A stretch of 64,000 nt of DNA from contig JAFLEF010000001.1 of the NCBI GenBank assembly GCA_017309115.1, positions 1 to 64,000 on the forward strand, in the 5' to 3' direction. The stretch comes from Verrucomicrobiota bacterium (GTDB lineage: Bacteria; Verrucomicrobiota; Verrucomicrobiia; Limisphaerales; UBA9464). The notes beneath the pieces were generated by a model. The model made no database searches. It had not been told where the DNA came from and saw only the letters and a list, made by a program, of their open reading frames with translations. Each line of letters starts with the position of its first letter. The first letter of the stretch is position 1. The position numbers and the translations under genes are program-made. Positions 26,423 to 34,137 of this stretch are shown piece after piece.

Positions 26423-27244
26423 CTAGGCTGACACGCGGCTCTTGACCGCCCTCTTGAGGTCCCTAATCGAAATTGGCGTCCGCTTTCGATGGATCATGGC
26501 GTGGCAGTTAGGGCAAATGGGCCAAAGGTCGGCTGAAGGATTGGTTTGTCGTTCGCCTGTGGTAAGGGGATTCTCGTGATGGACGTGAGTGAAGCCCTCG
26601 CCAATCTCACCATAGACTTCACCGAAATTGAATCCGCACACAGTGCAAGTGACACCCTTCTCTTCAATGCAGCTCCTCCTGGCCCGTGGGTCGCGCTCCC
26701 GCCGGTTCCCGATGATTTGGCAACTTTTGCCCTCGTCATAAAACTCTCCGCCGAGCGCAAACGGTACTAAGCTCGGAACCGTTGCCGTCGGAGCGCTCAA
26801 TAGGCTCGAAAAATCGAGGTCGGCAACGACATCCTCGTTCCGGCCGTCACTGACTCGCTTGGATTCGATTCGGCCATGTTTCCACGTGTTGGACTCCACA
26901 GCCACGTATTGAGGTTGCGGCATGTTGCTTGTCCAGGTCGCCTTGAAGTATGCGGTCCCCTGATGGATCGGCGGATCGCCGGGCTTTCCGTATCGAGGTG
27001 ACCAACGAGCGCCGAGCACTGCCTTTACCATTCCTTTCTTCAGCGCGTCCTTGAGTAGGAGAAGCTCGAATCGACTGGTCTTTCTTGATACCCACCCATG
27101 GACTTCATCGGCCTCCGGAGTAGACCTTTTTGATCGCCATGGTTCTGGGTTGATTCCAAAGGTGAGCGGTCGACGAACGAGTGAGGCGTTGCCGGGGATC
27201 GACGTTCCTCGGTCCCCGATTGCAATAATCGGCTGGTTGGACAT
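26423..27244 (-). CDS. HNH endonuclease (McrA-like)
   Basis: A ~273-residue protein with a C-terminal HNH domain: CTVCGFNFGEVYGE and ICPNCHAMIH provide two CxxC zinc-binding knuckles, and HVHHENPL carries the catalytic His pair. The upstream block RERDPRARRSCIEEKG is the usual lead-in. Such proteins restrict foreign or modified DNA. The frame is open upstream into a DUF1016 fragment. I start it at MSNQPIIAIGDRG, where nuclease-specific sequence begins, because the earlier ATG would give a chimera with ~45 residues of the relic. The substrate-recognition region (residues ~20-190) is not one I recognise. Confidence 0.7.
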   Translation of the reverse strand: MSNQPIIAIGDRGTSIPGNASLVRRPLTFGINPEPWRSKRSTPEADEVHGWVSRKTSRFELLLLKDALKKGMVKAVLGARWSPRYGKPGDPPIHQGTAYFKATWTSNMPQPQYVAVESNTWKHGRIESKRVSDGRNEDVVADLDFSSLLSAPTATVPSLVPFALGGEFYDEGKSCQIIGNRRERDPRARRSCIEEKGVTCTVCGFNFGEVYGEIGEGFTHVHHENPLTTGERQTNPSADLWPICPNCHAMIHRKRTPISIRDLKRAVKSRVSA

Positions 27245-27299
27245 GCACGGATTAATGCTGATCCGTACTTTCTGGCAAACCCATTGATAGAAGAGTAGG

Positions 27300-27587
27300 C
27301 CGAGGTAGAAATCCTTGCCATCAAAGGTGATCAGCTTCTGCCGTTCCAGGAACGCGCGGAACACCAAATCAGGGGTCATCTTTTCTTCCTCGCGCAGGGC
27401 CTTCAGCCGTCGCCACGGTTTGTCGGGCCGAAAAAATCAACTCCCGCACTTCCGTTAGGAGTCCTTTCGCGCCGGGTTTAACCGGCAAGGACGCACTTTT
27501 TGCCAGGGCGGGCTTTCGTTTGGTGGCGACGAGGATCCGGGGCTTTCGGTCCTCGATCTCGTTCCATTCCTCGTTGGGCTTCAGCAA
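27300..27587 (-). pseudogene. Internally deleted DUF1016 (YhcG-like) nuclease relic
   Basis: Two pieces match the intact DUF1016 gene 2 kb away. The first (27587 to ~27405) gives KPALAKSASLPVKPGAKGLL and then SARQTVATA. It then jumps, out of frame, to ALREEEKMTPDLVF and FLERQKLITFDGKDFYLGLL. About 200 codons between these are missing, along with a second short loss just after DLVF. The C-terminal catalytic ExK part is also gone, replaced by the HNH gene. It cannot encode a working nuclease. Confidence 0.75.
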
Positions 27588-28225
27588 CCAGGGGGGATGA
27601 GCCCAGGCTGCGACACGGGAGGGGGTAGTTGGTCAAAGCGCTGGGTCCACAGTTCACTCAATGTGCGCCAGTCTCGGACATCGGCCGCTTCCAACGCCCG
27701 AAAATAGGCATTTCTCGCAGCCTCGCCCTCCACTGCCAGCGTCACCTGAGGGAGCCGAGCTCTTCGCAGGATTTCGCGAAGCCAGAGCCGAGTGACTCGC
27801 CCATTGAAGTCGAGGAAGGGATGAATGGTCAGGAGCCGGCCTTCGGCGAAGGCGAGTGTCTCGGGTGCCAAGGCCCCGGCGATAGGGATCAATGTTTCCC
27901 ATCGTGTAGCCAAGTCCTGAGCGTAGTCCCTCAATAAGCCGGGCACCAAATGGGAGGCCGGTGGTCGCAGATTGCCGACTTGGACTTCGACGGTCCGCCA
28001 GTGGCCGGCCCACTCGGGAACCAAGTCGCCGCAAATGCGCCGGTGAAACTCCATGAGGAGTTGCTCGTCGAGCGGCCAGACATCGAAAACCTCGGCAACA
28101 ATCGCCTCCTCGCACACCAGGACCCGCTCGGCGAGCAGCGGGGCTAGTTGCGAGTAGCTGAGGATGCCGCGGCTGGATTCGACATACCGGGTATTTCGGT
28201 CCGGCGATGGAGTTCCTCCAGCCAT
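27581..28225 (-). CDS. Fic-domain toxin (AMP-transferase family)
   Basis: 214 residues. The Fic core lies at ~95-180, with motif HPFLDFNGRVTR; the canonical form is HPFx(D/E)GN(G/K)R, and here the Gly before Asn is Phe, a known variant. The catalytic His is present. Fic enzymes transfer AMP or similar groups from nucleotides to target proteins. The gene overlaps the small upstream gene by 82 bases; an internal start would shorten that overlap. Its 3' end overlaps the DUF1016 relic. Confidence 0.82.
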   Translation of the reverse strand: MAGGTPSPDRNTRYVESSRGILSYSQLAPLLAERVLVCEEAIVAEVFDVWPLDEQLLMEFHRRICGDLVPEWAGHWRTVEVQVGNLRPPASHLVPGLLRDYAQDLATRWETLIPIAGALAPETLAFAEGRLLTIHPFLDFNGRVTRLWLREILRRARLPQVTLAVEGEAARNAYFRALEAADVRDWRTLSELWTQRFDQLPPPVSQPGLIPPGC

Positions 28226-28362
28226 GTTTGGTTCACGGGTTCGCCTTCAAAAGCCATGCTGGCGGCTACGCTCGCAGGCACTTGTGCCCAGGCCTGCTCG
28301 CGACGCTTCTCCGGAGGGAGCGCCTGCCATGCCTGCATGATCGCGAGCCAATTCACTTCCAA
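28144..28362 (-). CDS. Small antitoxin with anti-Fic inhibitory motif
   Basis: A 72-residue protein just before the Fic gene. It contains SMAFEG, which fits the (S/T)xxxE(G/N) inhibitory helix of class I Fic antitoxins such as VbhA; the Glu blocks productive ATP binding in the toxin. The preceding WLAIMQAWQALPPEKR is helical. Gene order (antitoxin before toxin, overlapping) supports a VbhA/VbhT-like pair. Confidence 0.75.
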   Translation of the reverse strand: MEVNWLAIMQAWQALPPEKRREQAWAQVPASVAASMAFEGEPVNQTWLEELHRRTEIPGMSNPAAASSATRN

Positions 28363-28449
28363 ATGTTGCCGTAACCATGGGGTTTCATCAAGGAACTCCT
28401 TGCATCTTCATCGTGCGCAGGAGGTCGTCGGGAATATCGAGGGTTGTTT

Positions 28450-28653
28450 TCATGGGTTTGCGGGTATCGAGCTGCGCAGAACGGTTTCCAATTCCGGGTC
28501 GATTTTCAGGTCGCGCAGCATGTCGCAAAACTCCTCATGGCTCAGGCGCAGGATTTCTTCTCCCGTCGCGCTGGAGATGATGGTTTCGCCACGATCTCCC
28601 AAACTAAAGCGCACTGGCCTGGCCCACGATTGATTTGCGGCCACATCGTTCAC
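28450..28653 (-). CDS. Small hypothetical protein
   Basis: 67 residues ending EFCDMLRDLKIDPELETVL; acidic, soluble and unrecognised. The codon pattern looks plausible (GEEILRLSHEEFCDML), and it is in the same direction as its neighbours. It may be a small regulator upstream of the Fic antitoxin, but it could be a remnant. Confidence 0.35.
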   Translation of the reverse strand: MNDVAANQSWARPVRFSLGDRGETIISSATGEEILRLSHEEFCDMLRDLKIDPELETVLRSSIPANP

Positions 28654-28707
28654 CGAGCCAGCTTTCGAGCTTTCCAGCTTGCTGTCAAAAACAGGTTTCG
28701 CGGTATC

Positions 28708-28815
28708 TCACGTCGTCAGCCCTCCGATCAGGGTCAGGATGCGGTCGGTGACGACTTTCAACTCGGCGTCGATCTCCGCCAGCGGACGCGGCGGCTGGAA
28801 AACGTAGAGGTGGCT
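28708..28815 (-). pseudogene. C-terminal remnant of a type I restriction methylase (HsdM-like)
   Basis: About 36 codons directly after the DUF1016 stop, in another frame, read LYVFQPPRPLAEIDAEL and VTDRILTLIGGL before a stop. This resembles the last residues of HsdM-type methylases (PPRPLxEIxA...). No methylase core is present upstream. A recombination event probably replaced it with the DUF1016 gene. Confidence 0.5.
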
Positions 28816-28817
28816 AG

Positions 28818-29903
28818 CTACTTTTGTTGAATGGCACTTTGCCCGGCTCCCAATCGTGCCCGGGCCAGTACCACGGCTTGGTGCAGCTTCCGTTCGAGTT
28901 CCCGCTTCGGGAGCACGTCCGTCCAATAGGAGGACACCCGAATGCCAGCCTTCTCCAAGTCGAGCAGTTCGATGGTCTCGCGGCGTTGACCCGCGCAAAG
29001 GATCAGCCCGATGGGTGCTTCCTCACCTTCCTTGCGTTCGTAACGGTCCAGCCAGCGCAGGTAGAGTTCCATCTGCCCTTTGTCGCCCGGCTTGAATTCC
29101 TCGAGCTTCAGCTCGATGACCACCAACCGACGGAGGTGCCGATAGTAGAAGAGGAGGTCGAGGTAGAAATCCTCGCCATCAACGGTGATTCGCTTCTGCC
29201 GTTCCAGGAACGCGAAGCCGACTCCCAACTCGAGGATAAAGGACTCCATATCGCGCAGAATGGCCGCCTCCAGATCCTTCTCGGCGTAACTGTCCTTCAG
29301 ACCCAGGAAGCCGAGCAGGTAGGGGTCGCGAAACACCAAGTCCGGAGTCATCTTGTCCTCCTCGCGCAGGGCCTTCAGCTCCATCGCCCCCAGCTTCTCC
29401 GGCTTCCGGGACAGCGCCGTACGCTCGAACAACATCCCGCCGATCTTCTTGTCCAAGGTTCGGGTGCTCCAGCGCTCGATGCGGCACATCTCCGCGTAGA
29501 AGTCGCGCTTGAGGGGATCGTCAAGCCGGATGAGGTGCAGGAAGTGCGTCCAGCCCAATTGTGCAATCAGCGCTTGCACAATCTTGATGTCCGGGAACAC
29601 CTCCGCGAAACGAACCATGTTGAAGAGGTTCCTGCGTCCAAATCCGCGCCCGAACTCCGCCTTCAATTGTTTCGAAAGCGTGGAAAGAATCTGTTTGCCA
29701 TACTCCGCCCGCTTCTCGCGCAGGATGTCTTTCCGAATCCGGTTGCCAATTTGCCAGTGCAGCATCGTCAACGTCGCATTCGCGGCCGTCGCCACGGTTT
29801 GTCGAGCCGACAGAATCAACTCCAGCACTTCCGTCAGGAGTCCTTTCGCGCCGGAATTAACCGGCAAGGACGCACCTTTAGCCGGGGCGGGCTTCCGTTC
29901 CAT
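28818..29903 (-). CDS. DUF1016/PDDEXK nuclease-family protein (YhcG-like)
   Basis: A 361-residue intact member. The N-terminal DUF1016_N part (~20-180) has LLTEVLELILSARQTVATA and IGNRIRKDILREKRAEYG, and the PDDEXK domain (~200-345) has FYLDLLFYYRHLRRLVVIEL, where Asp, then Glu and Lys of ELKLE, supply the catalytic triad. The end has PIGLILCAG and a basic helix. Family members are nuclease-fold proteins often found beside type I restriction genes, and the HsdM tail next to it fits. Whether it cleaves DNA or modulates restriction is not established here. Confidence 0.82.
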   Translation of the reverse strand: MERKPAPAKGASLPVNSGAKGLLTEVLELILSARQTVATAANATLTMLHWQIGNRIRKDILREKRAEYGKQILSTLSKQLKAEFGRGFGRRNLFNMVRFAEVFPDIKIVQALIAQLGWTHFLHLIRLDDPLKRDFYAEMCRIERWSTRTLDKKIGGMLFERTALSRKPEKLGAMELKALREEDKMTPDLVFRDPYLLGFLGLKDSYAEKDLEAAILRDMESFILELGVGFAFLERQKRITVDGEDFYLDLLFYYRHLRRLVVIELKLEEFKPGDKGQMELYLRWLDRYERKEGEEAPIGLILCAGQRRETIELLDLEKAGIRVSSYWTDVLPKRELERKLHQAVVLARARLGAGQSAIQQK

Positions 29904-30134
29904 ACCGCTCGTTCCTTCGCCGTGAACTGACGCCCCTCTTCGAGGAAGCGGTCAGCAGTGATCAGAGGTATTCCAGAGCGAGAATTTGGTGCCGATCTCG
30001 TTGTTGAAGAGGCTCGAACAAATTCTTGGCGGGTTGGGCCAAAATCCTTCTTCGCAGTGAACGGTCGCCAATATTCCCCGGCCGAATTAAGGTCCCTCCT
30101 CCGAAGAGCATGGCTCTCATGTCGGAATTTCGCC

Positions 30135-31613
30135 TCAAAACCAGCGCCTCCACTTGGAGAACCAAGCTGCCACGGATCCATCCGGTTCCAAAGGCGGTAG
30201 GGTCACTTGTCGGAAGCCGCGTTCGCAGTGGACGAGGACGCATTCGTGGTCTCGGAGGCTGCGGAGTTTGTGGGGCTTGAGTTTGTGCTCCTCGGTTTCG
30301 GAGTAGTTCACGTTGCGCTTGCCGGCGCTGTAGCCCCAGGACCGCTTGATGACCCGCTTCTTGCCTAGGAAATCGGCGGCTTGGACAGCGTCGGCTTCGT
30401 CCGCTGACCGAAAGATCAGACGGTTACGGAGATTGAGGGTGAGCACCCGGGACTTGTCGTTCCCCAGCGGCGGAATCAGCGAGGTAGTGGACTGGGCGGC
30501 GGCAACGATCGTGGCACCGGCCTCGCGGATGACGTCCACGCAGTTGTAGTCGCTGGTGCCATCCTCGCTGGCGGTCATGAAGCGCTGGGCCTCGTCCGCC
30601 CAAAGGATCAGGAGGTTGTCCCTTGCTCGTTCGGCCCGGATTTTGTCGAAGCGGCGCAGGGCGTGGCTATAAAAGAGGAGTTTCAGGAAGGTGTTCACAT
30701 AGCGCCGCTCCGTTTGAAACTTTTGCGGCATGGTGGTGAGAATGATCCGTCCCTGGTCGATGGCGGCGAAGTCAAACGTGCTGGAGTCGGTGCAGAACAC
30801 TTCGGCAATCTCGGGCGTCAGAAAGTACTGGAGGTAGTTGCCGATCGTTTCCCTGACGCCGCCCAACTGCTCTTCGGGCTGATTGAGGTAGCGGTTGAGA
30901 AAATGGGCGCGAACGGCGAGCCGACGCGGCGTCTCCAACAGATCGGCCAGGTCGTTGGCGGCCGCTTCGAGGTCATCCCGGCGCGACAGCAGTTCGTAGA
31001 CGCCCACCAGGGTCACCGGACGGTGAAGTTCGAAGAGGAGTTCCAATCCATAGGCGATGTGGGTCTGGGCTTGGCTCTTGAAGAAGCCCTTGTCGCCTCC
31101 CTGCCCCAGACTGGTGGCTGTATCCACGACAAACTTGGCGTAGGTCGAAAAAGGAATGCTGCGGTCGCCGGTCAGGTTGTAGCGATGATGGGGCGTCCAG
31201 TCCGGATCGGTGTCATCGGGTCGAATCTGGAGGTGGATCAGTTCGCGTTCGCGTCCGTAGTGCCGGGCCATGGCGGCGAGCGTCTCCCAATAGACGCCTT
31301 TCTCGTCCACGCAGAGGCCACCCCAGTGGGCCTCATTCTGGAACACTTGGTGGGCCAGCTGGTTGATTCCCGAACTCGTTTTGCCCGAGCCGGTGTCCCC
31401 GGTGATCAACCAACCTCGACAGAACTGGCTGCGCTTCCAGACCAAACCTCCCAGGCGAACGACGCCAACGGCCTTACGCCGGGGAACGAACAGGAGCCAT
31501 AACGCCAGGATCGCGAGGCCAACCGCTCCCCCGATCAAGATGGGCCGCGGGTTCTGGAGGAACGGAACCCAGTCGGGCGACAGTTTGGTCAGGTCGAAGG
31601 AGAAGAGTTTCAC
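30135..31613 (-). CDS. Conjugative coupling protein-like ATPase (TraG/TraD C-terminal type)
   Basis: About 492 residues, starting at a GTG that overlaps the upstream stop as GTGA. An N-terminal membrane helix (PILIGGAVGLAILALWLLFV) precedes a P-loop, ITGDTGSGKTSS. The Walker B-like segment is LLILWADEAQRFM, and the C-terminus holds the TraM-recognition type region (TIVAAAQSTTSLIPPLGND). It would pump the relaxase-DNA complex to a secretion channel at the inner membrane. No channel genes (VirB-like) are present, so it must borrow one. The annotated ATG further upstream lies inside the previous gene and is less likely. Confidence 0.85.
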   Translation of the reverse strand: MKLFSFDLTKLSPDWVPFLQNPRPILIGGAVGLAILALWLLFVPRRKAVGVVRLGGLVWKRSQFCRGWLITGDTGSGKTSSGINQLAHQVFQNEAHWGGLCVDEKGVYWETLAAMARHYGRERELIHLQIRPDDTDPDWTPHHRYNLTGDRSIPFSTYAKFVVDTATSLGQGGDKGFFKSQAQTHIAYGLELLFELHRPVTLVGVYELLSRRDDLEAAANDLADLLETPRRLAVRAHFLNRYLNQPEEQLGGVRETIGNYLQYFLTPEIAEVFCTDSSTFDFAAIDQGRIILTTMPQKFQTERRYVNTFLKLLFYSHALRRFDKIRAERARDNLLILWADEAQRFMTASEDGTSDYNCVDVIREAGATIVAAAQSTTSLIPPLGNDKSRVLTLNLRNRLIFRSADEADAVQAADFLGKKRVIKRSWGYSAGKRNVNYSETEEHKLKPHKLRSLRDHECVLVHCERGFRQVTLPPLEPDGSVAAWFSKWRRWF

Positions 31614-31981
31614 GCCCCTGCCCTCCCGAGCAAATAGCCCGCAAGTCCGCCGGCCAACGTGGCGAGCCAAGCGGCGGTTCGCGTGACGGTGTGTGACGGG
31701 ACGCGCGAGGCGCCGCTCTGGAGCCGCTCGTGCAGGCCTGCGGCCAGTTCCTGGATTGCCCGAGCCGTTTCGACCAACCGGGTGATGTCGGACCGGAATT
31801 GCTCGAAGGACGGCAGTTCACGGCGACGCAATTCGTCCCAATGCTGTTGGTGGATGCGAAACAGATCCACCAGCAACAACACCGCGTCATCCTCGCGCAG
31901 CCGATGCTTTTCTCGCCATTGGACCAGCGCGGACTCGAAGTCATCGTCGAAGCTGGTCGCCTTCTCGTCGGGCCGTTTCAT
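31610..31981 (-). CDS. Small C-terminally membrane-anchored mobilisation protein
   Basis: About 123 residues from an ATG that overlaps the ParA stop as ATGA (MKRPDEKATSFDDD). The body is helical and charged (LVQWREKHRLREDD, ITRLVETARAIQELA). The last ~25 residues form a membrane helix (WLATLAGGLAGYLLG). It is tightly coupled to both the ParA-like and coupling-protein genes, so it probably works with the transfer complex at the inner membrane. I know no family name. Confidence 0.65.
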   Translation of the reverse strand: MKRPDEKATSFDDDFESALVQWREKHRLREDDAVLLLVDLFRIHQQHWDELRRRELPSFEQFRSDITRLVETARAIQELAAGLHERLQSGASRVPSHTVTRTAAWLATLAGGLAGYLLGRAGA

Positions 31982-32670
31982 TCTTCCGGCAGGAGGAGTT
32001 TGCGAACCGAATCGAATTCGGTGTAGAGCCGTCGTTGCCACGTCAGCAACCGCTGACGATCCAGCAGGCTGAAGGCAGGGTGTTGCGTGGCTCCGGTGAC
32101 CGTGATGCCTTCGCGATTCAGGGCCTCGACGAGCCAGTCTTGAAGCCGGGGCATTTCAATCTCGCGCCCGGCCAACTCGTCCTTCAGCCGCACCCGGATT
32201 TCCGCCGCATCGAACAGGGCAAAGCTGTCGCTATGGGCCGCATTGCGAACGACCAGGTAGCTGCTCGCCTTCCCAAGATGTTCAGCCAATCGCTGAAGCT
32301 GGTCCACGCTGTCCAGCTCGTGATTGACCGGCATCACGAGGGTCAATGCGACGCCCAGAGCGGACAAAATCGTTGGCAGATCAATTTCCGTGAAATAGTC
32401 GAGGAACAGGTCGGTGGAAGCCGCTCGACAGTCCACGACGACAAGGCACGTCGCTTCGAATGCCTGAAAGACGGCGTCGAGTTCACGGCGTTGGCTCAGG
32501 TCGAGGAACTGAACCTCGGGATGAAAGCGTTTCAGGGTCGAGTTCTCGTTGTCGCTGTCGATGGCGACATGGGCCACGGCGTGGTCCTTGAGGAACTGGA
32601 CGAAGTTGACGGCGAAGAAGCTCTTCCCGACACCGCCTTTGCCGTTGAGAACAAGTACAAGGCGTTTCAT
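31978..32670 (-). CDS. ParA/MinD-like ATPase
   Basis: 230 residues with a deviant Walker A (KGGVGKS, residues 11-17), an Asp-containing switch (VVVDCRA) and a C-terminal extension. ParA-type proteins in transfer modules position DNA or the coupling protein at the cell pole (compare VirC1). The partner, a ParB-like gene, is not evident. It lies 4 bases from the basic small gene before it and is coupled to the membrane protein after it. Confidence 0.82.
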   Translation of the reverse strand: MKRLVLVLNGKGGVGKSFFAVNFVQFLKDHAVAHVAIDSDNENSTLKRFHPEVQFLDLSQRRELDAVFQAFEATCLVVVDCRAASTDLFLDYFTEIDLPTILSALGVALTLVMPVNHELDSVDQLQRLAEHLGKASSYLVVRNAAHSDSFALFDAAEIRVRLKDELAGREIEMPRLQDWLVEALNREGITVTGATQHPAFSLLDRQRLLTWQRRLYTEFDSVRKLLLPEE

Positions 32671-32674
32671 TGGA

Positions 32675-33082
32675 TCAAGGGTTGACCATCCGAACTTGAG
32701 CGATCCTCGGTCCGCGCGGGCGAGGATGAGCGTTCACGGGGGCACTCTGGGGTTGGGGATTGGGGACATCGGTTGGAGGGACGGTCTTCGTCCGGTTCCG
32801 CCCTTTCAACAGGGAGATCACGGCAGGAAGCTTGCGGTTGGGACGACGACGCGGGCGGACAATCTCGCCAAGCACCTCGTGGCAGTAGGCAGCAACGGCC
32901 GTCTTGCTGATGGGTACGCAATGCTTCGTCAGCAGCTCTGCGATTGACCGATACGACGCTCGCTTCTGACGAAGCTCAACGATGACTTCCCTTGCCGGGG
33001 AAATATCGCGGAATTTTTGCGGACGCCGAGGCGAGAACTCCGCGACCGCCTTGCGAAGGCTGCTTGGATCAAATGTGGACAT
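32675..33082 (-). CDS. Putative mobilisation accessory DNA-binding protein
   Basis: 135 residues, strongly basic. Residues ~30-70 look like a helix-turn-helix (YRSIAELLTKHCVPISKTAVA), followed by a Pro/Arg-rich tail (KTVPPTDVPNPQPQ). It is the first gene of the ParA-coupling protein transcript. The layout fits small TraK- or MobC-like proteins that bind the transfer origin, but no specific family is recognised. Confidence 0.55.
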   Translation of the reverse strand: MSTFDPSSLRKAVAEFSPRRPQKFRDISPAREVIVELRQKRASYRSIAELLTKHCVPISKTAVAAYCHEVLGEIVRPRRRPNRKLPAVISLLKGRNRTKTVPPTDVPNPQPQSAPVNAHPRPRGPRIAQVRMVNP

Positions 33083-33815
33083 AGTTTGTATCTCCGAATT
33101 GGAATTGCTAGGACAGACGGGAATTGATTGCGGACAACAATTTGTATGCGATTGGATGCGGAAGGTCTTGCCCGTGGTCGGTCAAATTGCTCTTTGATGC
33201 TTGCAGGCCGGCTATCGAGCGGACGCCGAGGCAACCGACGCTGTGGACACTTGTGAGTTCAAAGACCGCCCGGAGTGCGGACTGGTTTGGGACCTTGTTA
33301 TGCCCACGAAAATAGCCTGAATGCGGACTGCCAAGAACTTTCCGAGATCGAACGGGTGGAGATAGTCTGACTAAATCAATGGAATATCCGCGGCTGCCGT
33401 TTCGGCGATCTGCCCGTATTTCAAACGCACGTTCTGCGTCTCTTCTGCGGCGGATTCGCGGACACCAAACCCTACCTCGTGGTAGGAGTAGGGCGTGCCC
33501 TATATAATTTACTCTTTCAATTGATTTGATCTGACGATCAACGGACGAACAGTCGCCTTCGTAGTCGGATTTCGAAGGGGATATTTTGACAGGCACAATG
33601 CTGCCGTCTTGCATAGCTACCGCTGAAAAGCCGCTGACGACCTTCACGGACTCAATGAAGGGCGACCTCGTCCCCTTCATTCGATCAAACTCCCCAGAGG
33701 AATAGCGCGACCTCGTGAGGCATCGCTCACTCGGGATCACACCAATTTCATTCGCTGATGCCATGATGATTTCCCCTCAAGGACGAACACTCCGACGCCT
33801 GCTGGAGGCGAGTTC
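33083..33815. other. Regulatory or oriT-like interval without a convincing gene
   Basis: A minus-strand frame is open over most of it, but the predicted residues look random beyond the first ~75 (Arg/Ser-rich, no motif). The stretch 33495-33545 is markedly A+T-rich compared with its surroundings. With divergent transfer genes on both sides, it is a natural place for promoters or an origin of transfer. Confidence 0.4.
33489..33502. promoter_or_regulatory. Inverted repeat TAGGGC-gt-GCCCTA
   Basis: Perfect 6-base arms with a 2-base spacer, placed at the edge of the A+T-rich dip. Size and symmetry suit a dimeric repressor or a relaxase-accessory binding site. No function is proven. Confidence 0.35.
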
Positions 33816-34055
33816 CTAGCGATGTCCGGGCCTTCGACCAGGCAGCCATTGCGCTTGTTGGGCCTGATCCGGAGCAATGGGTTGCGCCCACGCTTCACCG
33901 AATCCCAACCGCGCGGCAGCTTCTTCAGCGGCCATCTTGTTCGGAGCCTCAATCACGGTCCGCAACGGATCACCCATCTCCCGCGCGTACTCCCGATCCA
34001 GGTGGTAGATGCCCCAGAGGCCATTTCCCAGTCCGCGATCTACTGCTTCGTTCAT
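33816..34055 (-). CDS. Small hypothetical protein upstream of the relaxase
   Basis: 79 residues, transcribed divergently from the relaxase. The sequence contains MGDPLRTVIEAPNKMAAEEA, which reads like a small alpha/beta domain ending in an Arg-rich tail. No known family. Its promoter would share the 34056-34137 gap with the relaxase, including the palindrome there. Confidence 0.5.
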   Translation of the reverse strand: MNEAVDRGLGNGLWGIYHLDREYAREMGDPLRTVIEAPNKMAAEEAAARLGFGEAWAQPIAPDQAQQAQWLPGRRPGHR

Positions 34056-34088
34056 GCGGACAGTTCAACCCGGCTGCGTCGAACGATG

Positions 34089-34103
34089 GTGTACCTGGTA
34101 CAC
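34089..34103. promoter_or_regulatory. Perfect palindrome GTGTACC-t-GGTACAC before the relaxase
   Basis: Seven-base arms around one base, 35 bases upstream of the GTG start of the relaxase. It could be the operator of a repressor controlling the divergent pair, or part of the nick region. Placement between divergent genes favours an operator. Confidence 0.5.
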
Positions 34104-34137
34104 AAAATGACCTTTCAGTCCGGATACAGTCCTGTCC

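Noticed and set aside
26423-27379. Reading the HNH gene from the first ATG as a DUF1016-HNH fusion
   Set aside because: The first ~45 residues are a truncated relic with an unnatural join; a start at MSNQPII gives a cleaner protein, though the fusion cannot be excluded.
28824-29930. Plus-strand frame of 368 codons opposite the DUF1016 gene
   Set aside because: The minus strand encodes the DUF1016 and PDDEXK motifs; the plus-strand frame follows the codon mirror of it.
33108-33764. Minus-strand frame of 218 codons upstream of the small mobilisation gene
   Set aside because: Only the first ~75 residues look plausible; the rest is Arg/Ser-rich with no motif, and the region holds an A+T-rich dip and palindrome more typical of regulatory DNA.
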